Positions 51,125 through 60,756 of a DNA stretch of 64,000 bases are shown here, in pieces. Location: contig NZ_CP119792.1 in assembly GCF_029338295.1 (NCBI RefSeq), positions 1 through 64,000 on the forward strand. Reading direction: 5' to 3'. The stretch is from Haladaptatus sp. QDMS2. Lineage in GTDB: Archaea; Halobacteriota; Halobacteria; Halobacteriales; Halococcaceae. A program made the translations under genes and the position numbers. Under the pieces are notes generated by a model. It was not told the origin of the DNA and searched no databases. It saw nothing but the letters and a program-made list of their open reading frames with translations. How positions within the stretch are numbered: position 1 is the stretch's first letter; each line of letters opens with the position of its first letter.

Positions 51125-51979
51125 ATGGTGCCACCACGTCCATCCCGACGGACGTTCCTGCTTACTGGAGCCACGGGACTGTCGCTACTCGCTGGCTGTA
51201 CGAGTAGTGAGGGACAGTCAGACCAAACGACCGGCGAGGAGAGCGACACGGTGTTCGCCTCACTCTCGTTCGACGGGCCGTATCTGGTCGTGGAGTTGGC
51301 TCCAGACCACGAAGTTACACAAGTCAACCTCATCGACGCCGAGGGAAGTCTCTACACGCAGTCGAGTGTGGCGACAGGCGAGACACGGGTGCAACTTCGA
51401 CTACTGGACATCAAGCCCGAAGGGAGTGACTACGAGCACTACGAACCCGGGAGCTACACGCTCGTTGCTGATACGGGAAGTGAGTCGTTCTCACGAGCGC
51501 TCGAACTGAAACCTGAACTCCAGATTGAGGACATTGCCCAGTACACGGATGGTTCCCGACCAAGCGACCTCGGGAAGCTTGCGGTCACAGTTCGCAATAC
51601 CGGGAGTGGGCCGACGTGGGTCTATGAGATTGTTTACGATAATGCACCAAACTTCGGAGCACACCAAGATATTGGATCCAGTCCTGGCGTAATTCAACTT
51701 AGACACCCTTCAGAAACTTCGAGTTTAATTATCGAACCAAATGGCACGCAAAAGTTTGTCAGTTCATCAGCTGCGCTACTTTTCTCTAATCAGGAGAATC
51801 CCGAGTGTGGCGGCGACTACGAGTTTACCGTCATTGTTGGACAAGCGATTGGAGAACCGCTGAAACAAGACATTCGAGCCACGGTAGATGGAGAGGTCAC
51901 CTCTGCAGGACTCACTGGTGAGTACACGTGCAGCAAGGTAGCGGTTGAAATTCTAGGCGGTGACGACTCAAATGGGTAG
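51125..51979 (+). CDS. Tat-exported lipoprotein of the transfer operon
   Basis: A 284-residue protein from ATG 51125. The N-terminus RRTFLLTGATGLSLLAGCTS has the twin-arginine motif and a LAGC lipobox, the usual haloarchaeal Tat lipoprotein signal, so it is anchored outside the membrane. The body is beta-rich (ASLSFDGPYLVVELAPDHEV; LAVTVRNTGSGPTWVYEIVY), an Ig-like or PKD-like fold. It starts 2 bp after the surface-protein gene and overlaps the next gene by 8 bp. Role in the transfer channel inferred. Confidence 0.75.
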   Translation: MVPPRPSRRTFLLTGATGLSLLAGCTSSEGQSDQTTGEESDTVFASLSFDGPYLVVELAPDHEVTQVNLIDAEGSLYTQSSVATGETRVQLRLLDIKPEGSDYEHYEPGSYTLVADTGSESFSRALELKPELQIEDIAQYTDGSRPSDLGKLAVTVRNTGSGPTWVYEIVYDNAPNFGAHQDIGSSPGVIQLRHPSETSSLIIEPNGTQKFVSSSAALLFSNQENPECGGDYEFTVIVGQAIGEPLKQDIRATVDGEVTSAGLTGEYTCSKVAVEILGGDDSNG

Positions 51980-53261
51980 GTTTGGTTCCATACCGACCAT
52001 CGTTCAGAACGCGATAGCCCAAACAGGGACGCCAGAGGGAGAAGCCGAATCAAGTGCACTTGGCGACATTATCGTTTCTGCGCTTCAAGAGCTACTTCGA
52101 ATCCTGTTTCGACCAGTTACTCGCGTAATCGAGAAAAATGCAAATTCGTTAATCGAAATCGTCGTCGGAACGCCTCACCCGAACGCGGTGTTCACCCGTC
52201 CGACAAACGGTGTCTGGGTCAACCTCTATGACTACTACTGGGAGACGATGGTCCCACTCGTGTTGACACTATGGGCGCTGTCGATCGGGTTGGTCATCTT
52301 CCTCGAATCGACGAGCTACCTGTTCAGTAACTACCACCGGTCGAAACTCAAGAAACGCGCCTTCGCGGGCTTGTTGGGTATCCTCTCGTGGTGGTGGATT
52401 GCTGCGCTTTCCCTTCAGTTCGTCCACGGACTGACTGGGTTTCTCGTGCCGAATCTGGCCGAGATTTCGCTGTTCGAGACGCTCTCGTTCAGCTCGATGG
52501 GCGTCCTCGGGCTGGTAGTCTCACTGGCCGCGGATTTCGTCCTGTTCGTGCTGATTGCGCTCATCTACTTCACGCGCCAGATTGCGCTCTACCTGTTCGT
52601 GTTGCTGATGCCACTGCTTATCGTGTTCTGGATTCCGGGCGTTGGCCCCTTCACACTCGCCTCGCGATTCATGAAACGACTGGCTGGGTTTTTCGTTCCG
52701 TTCCTGTTCATGACCGTTCCCGTGGCGCTGTTGTTCCGTCTCGGAGGGATTCTTGGCAGTAGCTTCGAACTTTCGATGGGCGGCATTGGCCTCTGGCTCA
52801 CCGCACTCGTCATCCCGATTATGGCGGTGCTGTCGCCACTCGTTTTGTTCTGGCAAGCAGGGGCGTTGTTCGTCATGGCAGAGCGAACCTCCCATCATAT
52901 GTCTTCACGCCAGGCGCGGACGCGGGTGCAGGCGGCTCAGCAACGAGGGAGCGAGGCGAGCCACGGGAGCCGGAACTTCATTCGAGGCGTTCGCGGGAAG
53001 CCAGCCATTCGACGTGACGGCCAGACGCTCTTGAACTCAGGTGGGTCGAGAGCCCACAGTCTCGGAGACAGACTCACACCCGCATCCACGCAGACAACGC
53101 GTTCCTACCGCACAGACGGTGGTGGACACACCAAGTCCGACTCCCGGAATGCGAATTTCGAGCATCTCGAGACTCGGCTTCGACCGGGGCGTCGCGACCG
53201 ACCATCCCACTCATCGGATGGCGAAGCATCGAACGATGACCACTCAGAGGACCCCCAATGA
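51972..53261 (+). CDS. VirB6/TrbL-like polytopic membrane protein
   Basis: A 429-residue protein from ATG 51972. About six to seven transmembrane segments in residues 80-320: PLVLTLWALSIGLVIFLEST, GLLGILSWWWIAALSLQFVH, GVLGLVVSLAADFVLFVLIA, QIALYLFVLLMPLLIVFWIP and LWLTALVIPIMAVLSPLVLF. The C-terminal 110 residues (HHMSSRQARTRVQAAQQRGS) are hydrophilic and Arg/Ser-rich. VirB6-type proteins form the channel of T4SS. It follows the lipoprotein with an 8-bp overlap and precedes the PrgI-VirB4N gene by a 4-bp ATGA overlap. Confidence 0.7.
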   Translation: MGRFGSIPTIVQNAIAQTGTPEGEAESSALGDIIVSALQELLRILFRPVTRVIEKNANSLIEIVVGTPHPNAVFTRPTNGVWVNLYDYYWETMVPLVLTLWALSIGLVIFLESTSYLFSNYHRSKLKKRAFAGLLGILSWWWIAALSLQFVHGLTGFLVPNLAEISLFETLSFSSMGVLGLVVSLAADFVLFVLIALIYFTRQIALYLFVLLMPLLIVFWIPGVGPFTLASRFMKRLAGFFVPFLFMTVPVALLFRLGGILGSSFELSMGGIGLWLTALVIPIMAVLSPLVLFWQAGALFVMAERTSHHMSSRQARTRVQAAQQRGSEASHGSRNFIRGVRGKPAIRRDGQTLLNSGGSRAHSLGDRLTPASTQTTRSYRTDGGGHTKSDSRNANFEHLETRLRPGRRDRPSHSSDGEASNDDHSEDPQ

Positions 53262-54271
53262 GCACTCACGACCCCACTAAACGAATCCCCAAATCACTCG
53301 GTACAGACGCGAAACTGTTCGGAACCTACACGCTGACTGACCTTGCGGTTGCCCTCTTCCCGGGTGTGGTCGTCATCCTCCTGACCCAGGTAGTCGTACC
53401 CTCCTCACTCACCGTGGCGGGCTACTCCGTGCAGGCGTTCACACTCCCGCTCGCTGCGCTCGCAATCGCAGTCGGCGTAGTGTTCGTCTATCTCACGCCA
53501 TCATACGCGACGAGTCTCGACTGGTTGGAGACGTTCGTTGGCTACCAGCGAAGCGAGAAGGAACTCACGCACGACGAGGCAAAGGCGTACACCCAGCTCG
53601 AACGCGTCTATCCGCGTGCGGGAGCCATCGAACGCACGGATGGTACCTTCATCGGGATGGTGCAGGTTGACCCACCGTCGATGGCGCTCGCAACGGACGC
53701 AGAATGGCGACAGAAAGCAGAGTCCTTCCAGGACTTTCTGAATACGACGGTCGAGTTTCCGATTCAGATTTTCTCGACGACACAGCAGTTCCCGGTCGAG
53801 GAGTATCTTGGGAGATACGAAGCCCGTCTCACGGATCCGGATGTGAAATCTAATCCTCGACTCTCCGCACTCATCGAGAATTACATCGACTGGTACAGCG
53901 AGGACTTAGACCAGCGACGGATGACGATTCGAGACCACTACGTCATCATCACAGTCACCCCGGCTGATGTGCAGTTCGAACGCGAGAGCCTGATGCAGAA
54001 GCTTGCCGCACTCCCCTTCGTCGGGCTGTTCGTGCGGGCGGCGTTCGCGCCACGTATCGAAGAACAGCGCGAGGCGATGTTCGACACGTTGGACGAGCGA
54101 CTGCGTCGTGTGGAAACGGGACTGCGAGGAATCGAAGGCTGTGGCGCGCGTCGCATTCCAGTCGAAGACGCAACACAGCTCATCGGTGAGTTCTGGGCGG
54201 GCGAGTCACGCGAATACGGCGACATGCAGCGTGTCCTCCGGACGCGACCACTCGTGGGAGGCGCTGAATGA
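53258..54271 (+). CDS. PrgI-like / VirB4 N-terminal domain fusion protein
   Basis: A 337-residue protein. Residues 1-110 resemble PrgI: IPKSLGTDAKLFGTYTLTDL then LFPGVVVILLTQVVVPSSLT and LAIAVGVVFVYLTPSYATSL, two membrane helices. Residues 115-337 resemble the N-terminal domain of VirB4 (TFIGMVQVDPPSMALATDAE; LNTTVEFPIQIFSTTQQFPV; RMTIRDHYVIITVTPADVQF). It lacks any ATPase motif; the ATPase part is encoded by the next gene, overlapping by 4 bp. Thus VirB4 is split between two genes, with its N-domain joined to PrgI. Confidence 0.75.
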   Translation: MSTHDPTKRIPKSLGTDAKLFGTYTLTDLAVALFPGVVVILLTQVVVPSSLTVAGYSVQAFTLPLAALAIAVGVVFVYLTPSYATSLDWLETFVGYQRSEKELTHDEAKAYTQLERVYPRAGAIERTDGTFIGMVQVDPPSMALATDAEWRQKAESFQDFLNTTVEFPIQIFSTTQQFPVEEYLGRYEARLTDPDVKSNPRLSALIENYIDWYSEDLDQRRMTIRDHYVIITVTPADVQFERESLMQKLAALPFVGLFVRAAFAPRIEEQREAMFDTLDERLRRVETGLRGIEGCGARRIPVEDATQLIGEFWAGESREYGDMQRVLRTRPLVGGAE

Positions 54272-56268
54272 TTCGTGATTGGCTGCCGTTTGTGGGAAGC
54301 GGCGACTCAAACAAATCCAACGAAGACACCGGAAACGATGGTGGCGATGGTGACGCCTCGCTCGACTCGGTTCCGGACATTCATCAATCGGTAGTCTCAC
54401 CGTCGAGTATCGAGCGCACACCGAACGCTATACGGACGGGCGAGCAGTGGGCGCAGACGTTGTGGATAGGTGAGTATCCAGACGCCCCCGTGGACGGCAT
54501 CTTCGAGCGGCTGTACTCTGCTCCGGAATCGAGACAGACGGACATCAGTCTCCACATCGACCCGCGGGACACGCATTCGACGCTCGATTCACTGGAAAAT
54601 CGTATCGAAGACCTGGAAGCCGACTACGAGTATCTCGCAGATAAGCGACGGGCGGGCGCACGCGGGGTCAGAAAGGACCTCGAAGACTACCAGGAGTTGT
54701 ACGACGTCCTCAGGAACACGTCGATGCGAGCGTTCGACGTGTCGATGTATCTCACCGTCCGTGGCGAGAACGCAGACGCACTCGGGACAGACGGGGATGC
54801 CGTCGCAAATACGGCACGCCAGTCACCCGCGAACCTGACACCGGTCACGCCGCGGTGGGCACAACTCGATTCGCTCGTCTCGGGGAGTCCAGTCGGTGTG
54901 GACAAACTCAACCATTCGCTCGATGCGAAAACACCCATGCTGGGGGGTGCACTCGGAGCAATGTTTCCCTTCCTCGCGGGCGCGTTCGCAGAACCCGGCA
55001 TCGAGTACGGGACGTACGCGCTCAACGAGAGTCCGCTCATCTTCGACCGCTTCAACCGGGAGACGGGCTACTGCATGATGACGATTGGGCAACTGGGTGC
55101 GGGCAAGTCCTTCTCGACGAAACTGCAACTCGTTCGGCGCGCGATGTACGACGAGGATACCATCCTCATCATGCTCGACCCGCTCGGCGGCTTTGCCGGC
55201 GTAAGTCGGGCACTCGGTGGCGAGCGTGTCACCGTCGGCGGAACACGGGGATTCAATCCACTCGAACTCAGGGCGACGCCTGCCCACGTGCTCGAATCGG
55301 TGCCAGACATGGACCCGTGGGCGGAGCAAATCGGGTGGGTGCTCACCTTCTTCGAGACGTTCTTCACCCATATCGCAACCAATCCACTCGGCGACCGCAA
55401 ACAAACGCTGCGACGGGCGGTACAGGAAGCCTACACACGGGCGGGTATCACGCGCGACCCAAAGACACACGCCAATTCGTCGCCGACGATTCCGGACGTC
55501 ATTAGGGTACTGGAATCGCTTCTCAACGACCCCGAGGCGTTCGGGTACGTAACGTGGGGTGAACAAGAGAGCGTTCGTGGGGACGTTCAGTCGCTGCTGA
55601 AGGACTTGCGCCCCTCGTTCCGTCCTGACGGCGACCTCGCCAATCTCACCACGCCCACGGACTTCGACCTCGATTCGAAGGTCATCTACCTCGATTTACA
55701 GCAAGACGAGGGGACCCACGGACGCATGGAGACGAGCTTGATGATGCAGGTGTTGTTCAACGCGGTCTACGAGCGGGCAAAGCAGACAGAAAAGAAGGTG
55801 CAGTTCGTCATCGACGAGTCACACTATCTGATGAACGACGCAAGCTCGCTTGATTTCCTCGAAACCGCCGTGCGTCACAGTCGCCACTACGACCTCTCGC
55901 TGCAGTTCATCACGCAGACTGGCGGGGAGTTCTCGCTCACGCCAGCGGCGAAAACCATCGCGAATCTGTGTTCGGTGACGATGATTCACCGCGTCCAGGA
56001 GGAAGCTGAGAAACTCGCGTCGTGGTTCGGGCTGAGTGAACGAGAGGTGAACTGGGTTCGGACGGCGAAAGCTGGGAACGAGGAAGACGGGTTCTCAGAA
56101 GCACTGCTTGGTGTAGCCGAGGAGGGCTGGTTCCCCGTGCGCGTTCGAGCGAGTGGATTCGAGGCTGCTGTCGTGGACGGTGAAGTCAATTCAGTCTCAC
56201 AAACAGAGCCACCAGTTGAGGGCTCCGAGAATGCACAGTCGAGGTACCATCATGTGGGGACGGACTAA
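54268..56268 (+). CDS. virB4: VirB4-like T4SS ATPase
   Basis: A 666-residue protein. Walker A MTIGQLGAGKSFSTKLQLVR (near 273-280) and Walker B KVQFVIDESHYLMNDASSLD (near 511-520) with the downstream LQFITQTGGEFSL are the VirB4/TraC signature. The N-terminal 200 residues (DISLHIDPRDTHSTLDSLEN) belong to the VirB4 N-terminal region. VirB4 ATPases energise pilus or channel assembly in conjugation. Last gene of the operon; downstream, on the other strand, lies a truncated copy of the coupling ATPase 5' end. Confidence 0.85.
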   Translation: MIRDWLPFVGSGDSNKSNEDTGNDGGDGDASLDSVPDIHQSVVSPSSIERTPNAIRTGEQWAQTLWIGEYPDAPVDGIFERLYSAPESRQTDISLHIDPRDTHSTLDSLENRIEDLEADYEYLADKRRAGARGVRKDLEDYQELYDVLRNTSMRAFDVSMYLTVRGENADALGTDGDAVANTARQSPANLTPVTPRWAQLDSLVSGSPVGVDKLNHSLDAKTPMLGGALGAMFPFLAGAFAEPGIEYGTYALNESPLIFDRFNRETGYCMMTIGQLGAGKSFSTKLQLVRRAMYDEDTILIMLDPLGGFAGVSRALGGERVTVGGTRGFNPLELRATPAHVLESVPDMDPWAEQIGWVLTFFETFFTHIATNPLGDRKQTLRRAVQEAYTRAGITRDPKTHANSSPTIPDVIRVLESLLNDPEAFGYVTWGEQESVRGDVQSLLKDLRPSFRPDGDLANLTTPTDFDLDSKVIYLDLQQDEGTHGRMETSLMMQVLFNAVYERAKQTEKKVQFVIDESHYLMNDASSLDFLETAVRHSRHYDLSLQFITQTGGEFSLTPAAKTIANLCSVTMIHRVQEEAEKLASWFGLSEREVNWVRTAKAGNEEDGFSEALLGVAEEGWFPVRVRASGFEAAVVDGEVNSVSQTEPPVEGSENAQSRYHHVGTD

Positions 56269-56334
56269 CGAGGTGACATCTGCGATAGATGAACGAGGCT
56301 CCGTGGTCACAGACGGCTTACCGGGGGAGAAAGG

Positions 56335-56515
56335 CAAGTGAGTCGAGAAAGGAGACTTGTGTTCGTGTCCGGGCCGAGCCCGTGGATACGACGGAGGTGA
56401 GTTATCACTGTCTCTGGATGCAGTGAGCTATTGGTTGGGCGAATGCGTAAGCATGTGGTGTGTTCGGAAGCACCGATCGACGGGTCGTCGGATTGTGTGT
56501 CGGCGATGGCCATCA
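56335..56515 (-). pseudogene. truncated copy of the coupling ATPase 5' end
   Basis: From about 56515 the minus strand reads MAIADTQSDDPSIGASEHTT then CLRIRPTNSSLHPETVITHL and RRIHGLGPDTNTSLLSRLTC, closely matching the N-terminus of the protein encoded at 32390-35965 (DVSEHTTCIRIRPTDSPLHP...RRIHALGPDTTKSLLSRLT). It then diverges and stops, so only about 60 codons remain. Confidence 0.75.
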
Positions 56516-56600
56516 AAATCTGCAGTATTTTATTTGGGATGCTTTGTGGTAAAATGGCTCAGATAATGATAGCAAATAACACGCTCGTGTAGTAAGGGGT
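56340..56600 (-). repeat. promoter and 5' end of the coupling ATPase, repeat copy B
   Basis: Partner of 35800-36065 in the same orientation, 20.5 kb away; similarity continues upstream of the start codon through the promoter region (GATAGCA, GTAAGGGGTT). Confidence 0.75.
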
Positions 56601-56830
56601 TTGGGTGTCGTCTCACCAGCGTGGTTTCACAGAACCATGACTGTGAAATTCCCCACGAGACGCTCTCTGAACTCCGCCAGGGGTCGGTGTCCGAAGAGCG
56701 GTTGATGAGATTCTCGCCGCACTAGGCCGAATTATGCGGTCACAGTCCGCACGTAGTACATAAACTCCCTACCAGCGTTGGGGGAATCCTTAGGCCTCGC
56801 GCTGGAACAAATTATCATATACGGTAACTC
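56516..56830. promoter_or_regulatory. region upstream of hyuA
   Basis: The left part is the duplicated promoter region of the coupling ATPase. The right part before hyuA contains an AT-rich stretch AACAAATTATCATATACGGT (about 56806-56825), the probable TATA region for the catabolic operon. Confidence 0.4.
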
Positions 56831-58894
56831 ATGACACACAATCTAGGCGTAGACGTTGGTGGGACGTTCACGGACGTAATCGTATTCGATGAGGATACCC
56901 ACGAACTCACGATCGACAAGGTGCTTTCGACGCCGGAAAACCCCTCAACTGGCGTCATCAATGGGATAAACGAGGCGACGACGAAAGCCGGGACCACGGT
57001 CGCCGACCTGAACCTGTTGTTCCACGGGACGACAGTCGTGACGAACATGCTCCTCGAAGAAACCGGGTCGCGAGTCGGGCTCATTACGACCAAAGGGCAC
57101 GAAGATGTCCTTCATCTCGCACGGGCATGGACGCCGGGGCCACTGTACGGGTGGATGGGGATGGACAAACCAGACCCACTTGCCGACCTCGTCGATACGC
57201 GGGGGATCAGTGGTCGAATCAATTCTCCCGATGGCGAAGAACTCACGCCGCTCGACGAAGCAGAAGTCCGGGAGCAGGTGCGAGCGCTTGCAGACGCGGG
57301 CGTCGAATCCCTGACCGTCTCCTTGCTCAATTCGTATCTGAACTCGGCCCACGAAGAGCGCGTCAGAGAACTCATCGCAGACGAAGCTCCCGACCTGCCA
57401 GTCTCGATTTCCTCCGAGATTGTCCCAGAATACGGCGAGTACGAACGCACGCTTACGACGGTCATCAACGACTACGCGCGACCGCAGGTCATCACCTATC
57501 TCGACGACCTCGACGACTCCCTCGAAGCGGCTGGGTCCGCAGCGAAGATGAACGTCGTGCGGTCTGATGGCGGACTCATGAGTTCGACTGCGGCGAAGAA
57601 TCACCCGGTTGAACTCGCCCTTTCCGGGCCGAGTGGTGGGGTCGTCGGTGCGGCTACGATTGCAAACAAAAAGGGCGTCCCGGACGTGCTCACCCTGGAC
57701 ATGGGTGGAACGTCAACCGACGTGTCGCTCGTTGAGGATGGCACGCCCGGAACGACGCGCCAGACGAAAGTCGGGTATCGGGAGTTCAAGTCGCGGGCTG
57801 TGGATGTTAACACGGTCGGTGCTGGTGGCGGGTCGATTGCCCGTGTGCAACTCTCCGGGTCGCTTCAGGTGGGCCCCGAAAGCTCGGGTGCAGACCCAGG
57901 CCCTGCGTGTTATGGCCAGGGTGGCGAGGAACCGACCGTCACGGACGCGAACGTCGTGCTCGGGCGGATTCCTCCCTCGGTGCAACTCGGTGGACGCATG
58001 GACCTCGACCGAGAGGCGGCACGCGAGGCGATTCAAACCATCGCCGACGAGCGAGACAGTTCGGTTGAGGAAGCCGCACAGGCCATCCTCGACATCGTAA
58101 ACGAGAACATGCACGGCGCACTCCGCGTCGTCTCCGTCGAACGAGGGTACGACCCACGGGACTTCGGCCTGGTGGCGTTTGGCGGTGCAGGGCCGATGCA
58201 CGCGAACGCACTGGCCGACGTGATGGATTCCTACCCCCTCATCATCCCGCCTGGCCCGGGTGTGATGAGCGCGTTTGGCTTCCTGACGAGCGACGTGCAA
58301 AACGAGTTCTCAGAGACCTACCTCGAAACCGACGAGGACGTCGAAGGAGACGCCGTTGCGGCCCGACTTGAACACTTACAGGGTGAGGCGACTGACTGGC
58401 TCCTCTCGGAGGGGGTCGATGCAGACCAGCACGCTTTCGAATTCTTCGCTGACTGTCGCTACTATCGCCAGGACATCCAGATGTCGATTCCAATCGACAT
58501 CGACAAACTGCGCGACGGGGCTGGCCTCGCAGAAATTAAAGACGACTTCGAACGGCGTCACGACCAACAATTCGGCTTCTCGCTCGATGCCCCTCTCGAG
58601 ATTGCGAACCTGCGCGTTATCGGGAAGGGGACGATTCAGGGCGTCACGCTCGAAGAAGCCGAACTGGGAGATGCAGACGCTTCTGGGGCGAAAGTCGGTA
58701 CCCACGAAGTGTACTTCGACGATACCTACCACAAATCGGGCATCTACGACCGGACGAAACTCACGCCGGGCAACGTCGTTCCCGGTCCGGCCATCGTCAC
58801 CGACGCTGATTCCACCGTCGTCATTCAGCCAGACCACGAGGCGACAGTCGATCGATTTGCGAACCTCGAAATCAACAGGAGTGAATCTCAATGA
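56831..58894 (+). CDS. hyuA: hydantoinase/oxoprolinase A subunit
   Basis: A 687-residue HyuA-family protein: NLGVDVGGTFTDVIVFDEDT is the N-terminal nucleotide-fold signature, LLFHGTTVVTNMLLEETGSR, LTLDMGGTSTDVSLVEDGTP (second nucleotide-binding loop), VNTVGAGGGSIARVQLSGSL and FGLVAFGGAGPMHANALADV follow. HyuA with HyuB hydrolyses hydantoin- or oxoproline-like rings using ATP (N-methylhydantoin in some species). Length is normal. It overlaps hyuB by 4 bp (ATGA), so the two subunits are coupled. Confidence 0.93.
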   Translation: MTHNLGVDVGGTFTDVIVFDEDTHELTIDKVLSTPENPSTGVINGINEATTKAGTTVADLNLLFHGTTVVTNMLLEETGSRVGLITTKGHEDVLHLARAWTPGPLYGWMGMDKPDPLADLVDTRGISGRINSPDGEELTPLDEAEVREQVRALADAGVESLTVSLLNSYLNSAHEERVRELIADEAPDLPVSISSEIVPEYGEYERTLTTVINDYARPQVITYLDDLDDSLEAAGSAAKMNVVRSDGGLMSSTAAKNHPVELALSGPSGGVVGAATIANKKGVPDVLTLDMGGTSTDVSLVEDGTPGTTRQTKVGYREFKSRAVDVNTVGAGGGSIARVQLSGSLQVGPESSGADPGPACYGQGGEEPTVTDANVVLGRIPPSVQLGGRMDLDREAAREAIQTIADERDSSVEEAAQAILDIVNENMHGALRVVSVERGYDPRDFGLVAFGGAGPMHANALADVMDSYPLIIPPGPGVMSAFGFLTSDVQNEFSETYLETDEDVEGDAVAARLEHLQGEATDWLLSEGVDADQHAFEFFADCRYYRQDIQMSIPIDIDKLRDGAGLAEIKDDFERRHDQQFGFSLDAPLEIANLRVIGKGTIQGVTLEEAELGDADASGAKVGTHEVYFDDTYHKSGIYDRTKLTPGNVVPGPAIVTDADSTVVIQPDHEATVDRFANLEINRSESQ

Positions 58895-60756
58895 ACCAGA
58901 ACGAAACCGAAACGACGCCCGATTTCGTCCGCGACTACGACATCGACGCGACGACGCTCGACATCATCGAAAGCACGCTCTCTAACACACGCTACGAGAT
59001 GGACCGCGTCGTGGAGACGACGGCCATCAGCCCGGTTATCCGCGAGCAATCAGACCAGTTCCCGCTCATCGCCGATGCGAAAGGGCGGATGGTCATGGGT
59101 CAGTTCGGGAGCGCAATCGACACCATCATCGAGAACTCGCCGTTCGACTGGGACGAGTTAGACGACGGTGACGTCATCGCGACGAACGACCCGTACATGT
59201 GTGCAGGCGCGGTCTCGCACACCCCGGATATGCTCCTGTTGCGCCCCATCTTCTACGACAACGACCTCGTTGGCTTTTCCAGCCAGTGGGGGAACCTGAT
59301 GGACGTTGGCGGGAAAACGCCCGGGAGTATGCCCGTCCACGCGACCACTATCTTCGAAGAGGGGATGCGCCTCCCACCGGTCAAGCTCTACAAACAGGGC
59401 GAAATCGACGCCGACATTCTCGAATCGTTCGCCCACAACACCCGTTTGCCAGCGCACGCAGAAGCCGACATCAAGGCACTCGCTGCGGGGACGAAAGCCG
59501 CAGAAGACCGGGTCAAAGAGCTGTGTGACCGCTTCGGCAAGGAAACCTATCTGCAAAGCTGTGATGCAATCTTAAACCGGACTCGCGATGGGATGATCAA
59601 CCTCATCCGTGAGTTCGTCCCCGAGGGTGAACGCTACACGTTCGAGGATTTCGTCGACGACGACGGGATGGGTAACGGGCCCATCAAACTCCACCTCGAA
59701 ATCTATCGCGAGGGCGATACCGTCTACCTCGACTGGACGGGAACGGACGAGCAGGTTCCGGGGACGGTGAACTTCCTCTTGAACGAAAAAATGTTCAAGA
59801 TGTTCACCGGGGTGTTCCTCATCATGGCCTTCGACCCATTGTTGACGTTCAACGATGGCTACTACGACCTCTTCGAGGTCACGCTGCCCGAGGGAACGGT
59901 CATTCAACCCGAGTACCCTGCTGCGCTGGGTAACCGACTGCCGCTGATGGCGCGACAGTTCGACGTCCTCCAGGCGACGTTCTCGAAGCTCATCGATGGC
60001 TTCTCCGTCGCTGGCAGTTACGGCACGTCGCCAAATCTGGTGTACGCCGGAACTGACGCCGACGGCAACGATTTCCAGATGTTGGAGATTCTGTATGGTG
60101 GCATTCCCGCTCGCCCTGGCGGTGACGGACTCGACGGTCACTCGTGGTGGCCGCTGTTTCGCACCGTCCCGGCTGAGTACCAGGAAGCCTACTACCCCAT
60201 GACCATCGACGAATACAGTACGCGGCCGGATACGGGCGGCCCCGGCCAATTCCGTGGTGGCCACGGCATCACCAAGGTCTACACGTTCGAAGAAGACGGC
60301 GCAATCACCTTCCAAGACGACCGTGCGCACACCTATCCGTGGGGTGTCGACGGAGGGAAACACGGACAGACGAGTGAGAAGAAACTCATTCGAACCGACG
60401 GCACGGTCGAACAACTCCCGTCGAAAGTCGAGAACGTCCCCGTCGAAGCCGGCGATAAACTGTTCTTCAGTACGGCCGGCGGTGGCGGGCTTGGCGACCC
60501 GCTCGACCGAGACACAGAGACCGTTGCCAGAGAGGTTTCGCAGGGACTCATCTCTGCAGATGCAGCCCGTGAAGAATACGGCGTCGTCCTCGCTGCGGAC
60601 GGATCCGTCGACGAAGCGAGCACGGAGCGCACCCGCGAGACGCTTCGCGACGAACGCGACGAACTCCCTGAGTTCGACTATGGCCCGCTCCCCGAAGAAG
60701 CCGTGCTCGCAGACCAAATCGCCACAGAACGCCGAGAATTCAACAACCGACGGTAA
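58891..60756 (+). CDS. hyuB: hydantoinase/oxoprolinase B subunit
   Basis: A 621-residue HyuB protein. Signature regions: MVMGQFGSAIDTIIENSPFD, DVIATNDPYMCAGAVSHTPD (NDPYxxxxxxH), LVGFSSQWGNLMDVGGKTPG, RFRGGHG-like GGPGQFRGGHGITKVYTFEE and FSTAGGGGLGDPLDRDTETV near the C-terminus. HyuB provides the metal-containing half of the ATP-dependent hydrolase. 4-bp overlap with hyuA. Normal length and all motifs present. Confidence 0.94.
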   Translation: MNQNETETTPDFVRDYDIDATTLDIIESTLSNTRYEMDRVVETTAISPVIREQSDQFPLIADAKGRMVMGQFGSAIDTIIENSPFDWDELDDGDVIATNDPYMCAGAVSHTPDMLLLRPIFYDNDLVGFSSQWGNLMDVGGKTPGSMPVHATTIFEEGMRLPPVKLYKQGEIDADILESFAHNTRLPAHAEADIKALAAGTKAAEDRVKELCDRFGKETYLQSCDAILNRTRDGMINLIREFVPEGERYTFEDFVDDDGMGNGPIKLHLEIYREGDTVYLDWTGTDEQVPGTVNFLLNEKMFKMFTGVFLIMAFDPLLTFNDGYYDLFEVTLPEGTVIQPEYPAALGNRLPLMARQFDVLQATFSKLIDGFSVAGSYGTSPNLVYAGTDADGNDFQMLEILYGGIPARPGGDGLDGHSWWPLFRTVPAEYQEAYYPMTIDEYSTRPDTGGPGQFRGGHGITKVYTFEEDGAITFQDDRAHTYPWGVDGGKHGQTSEKKLIRTDGTVEQLPSKVENVPVEAGDKLFFSTAGGGGLGDPLDRDTETVAREVSQGLISADAAREEYGVVLAADGSVDEASTERTRETLRDERDELPEFDYGPLPEEAVLADQIATERREFNNRR

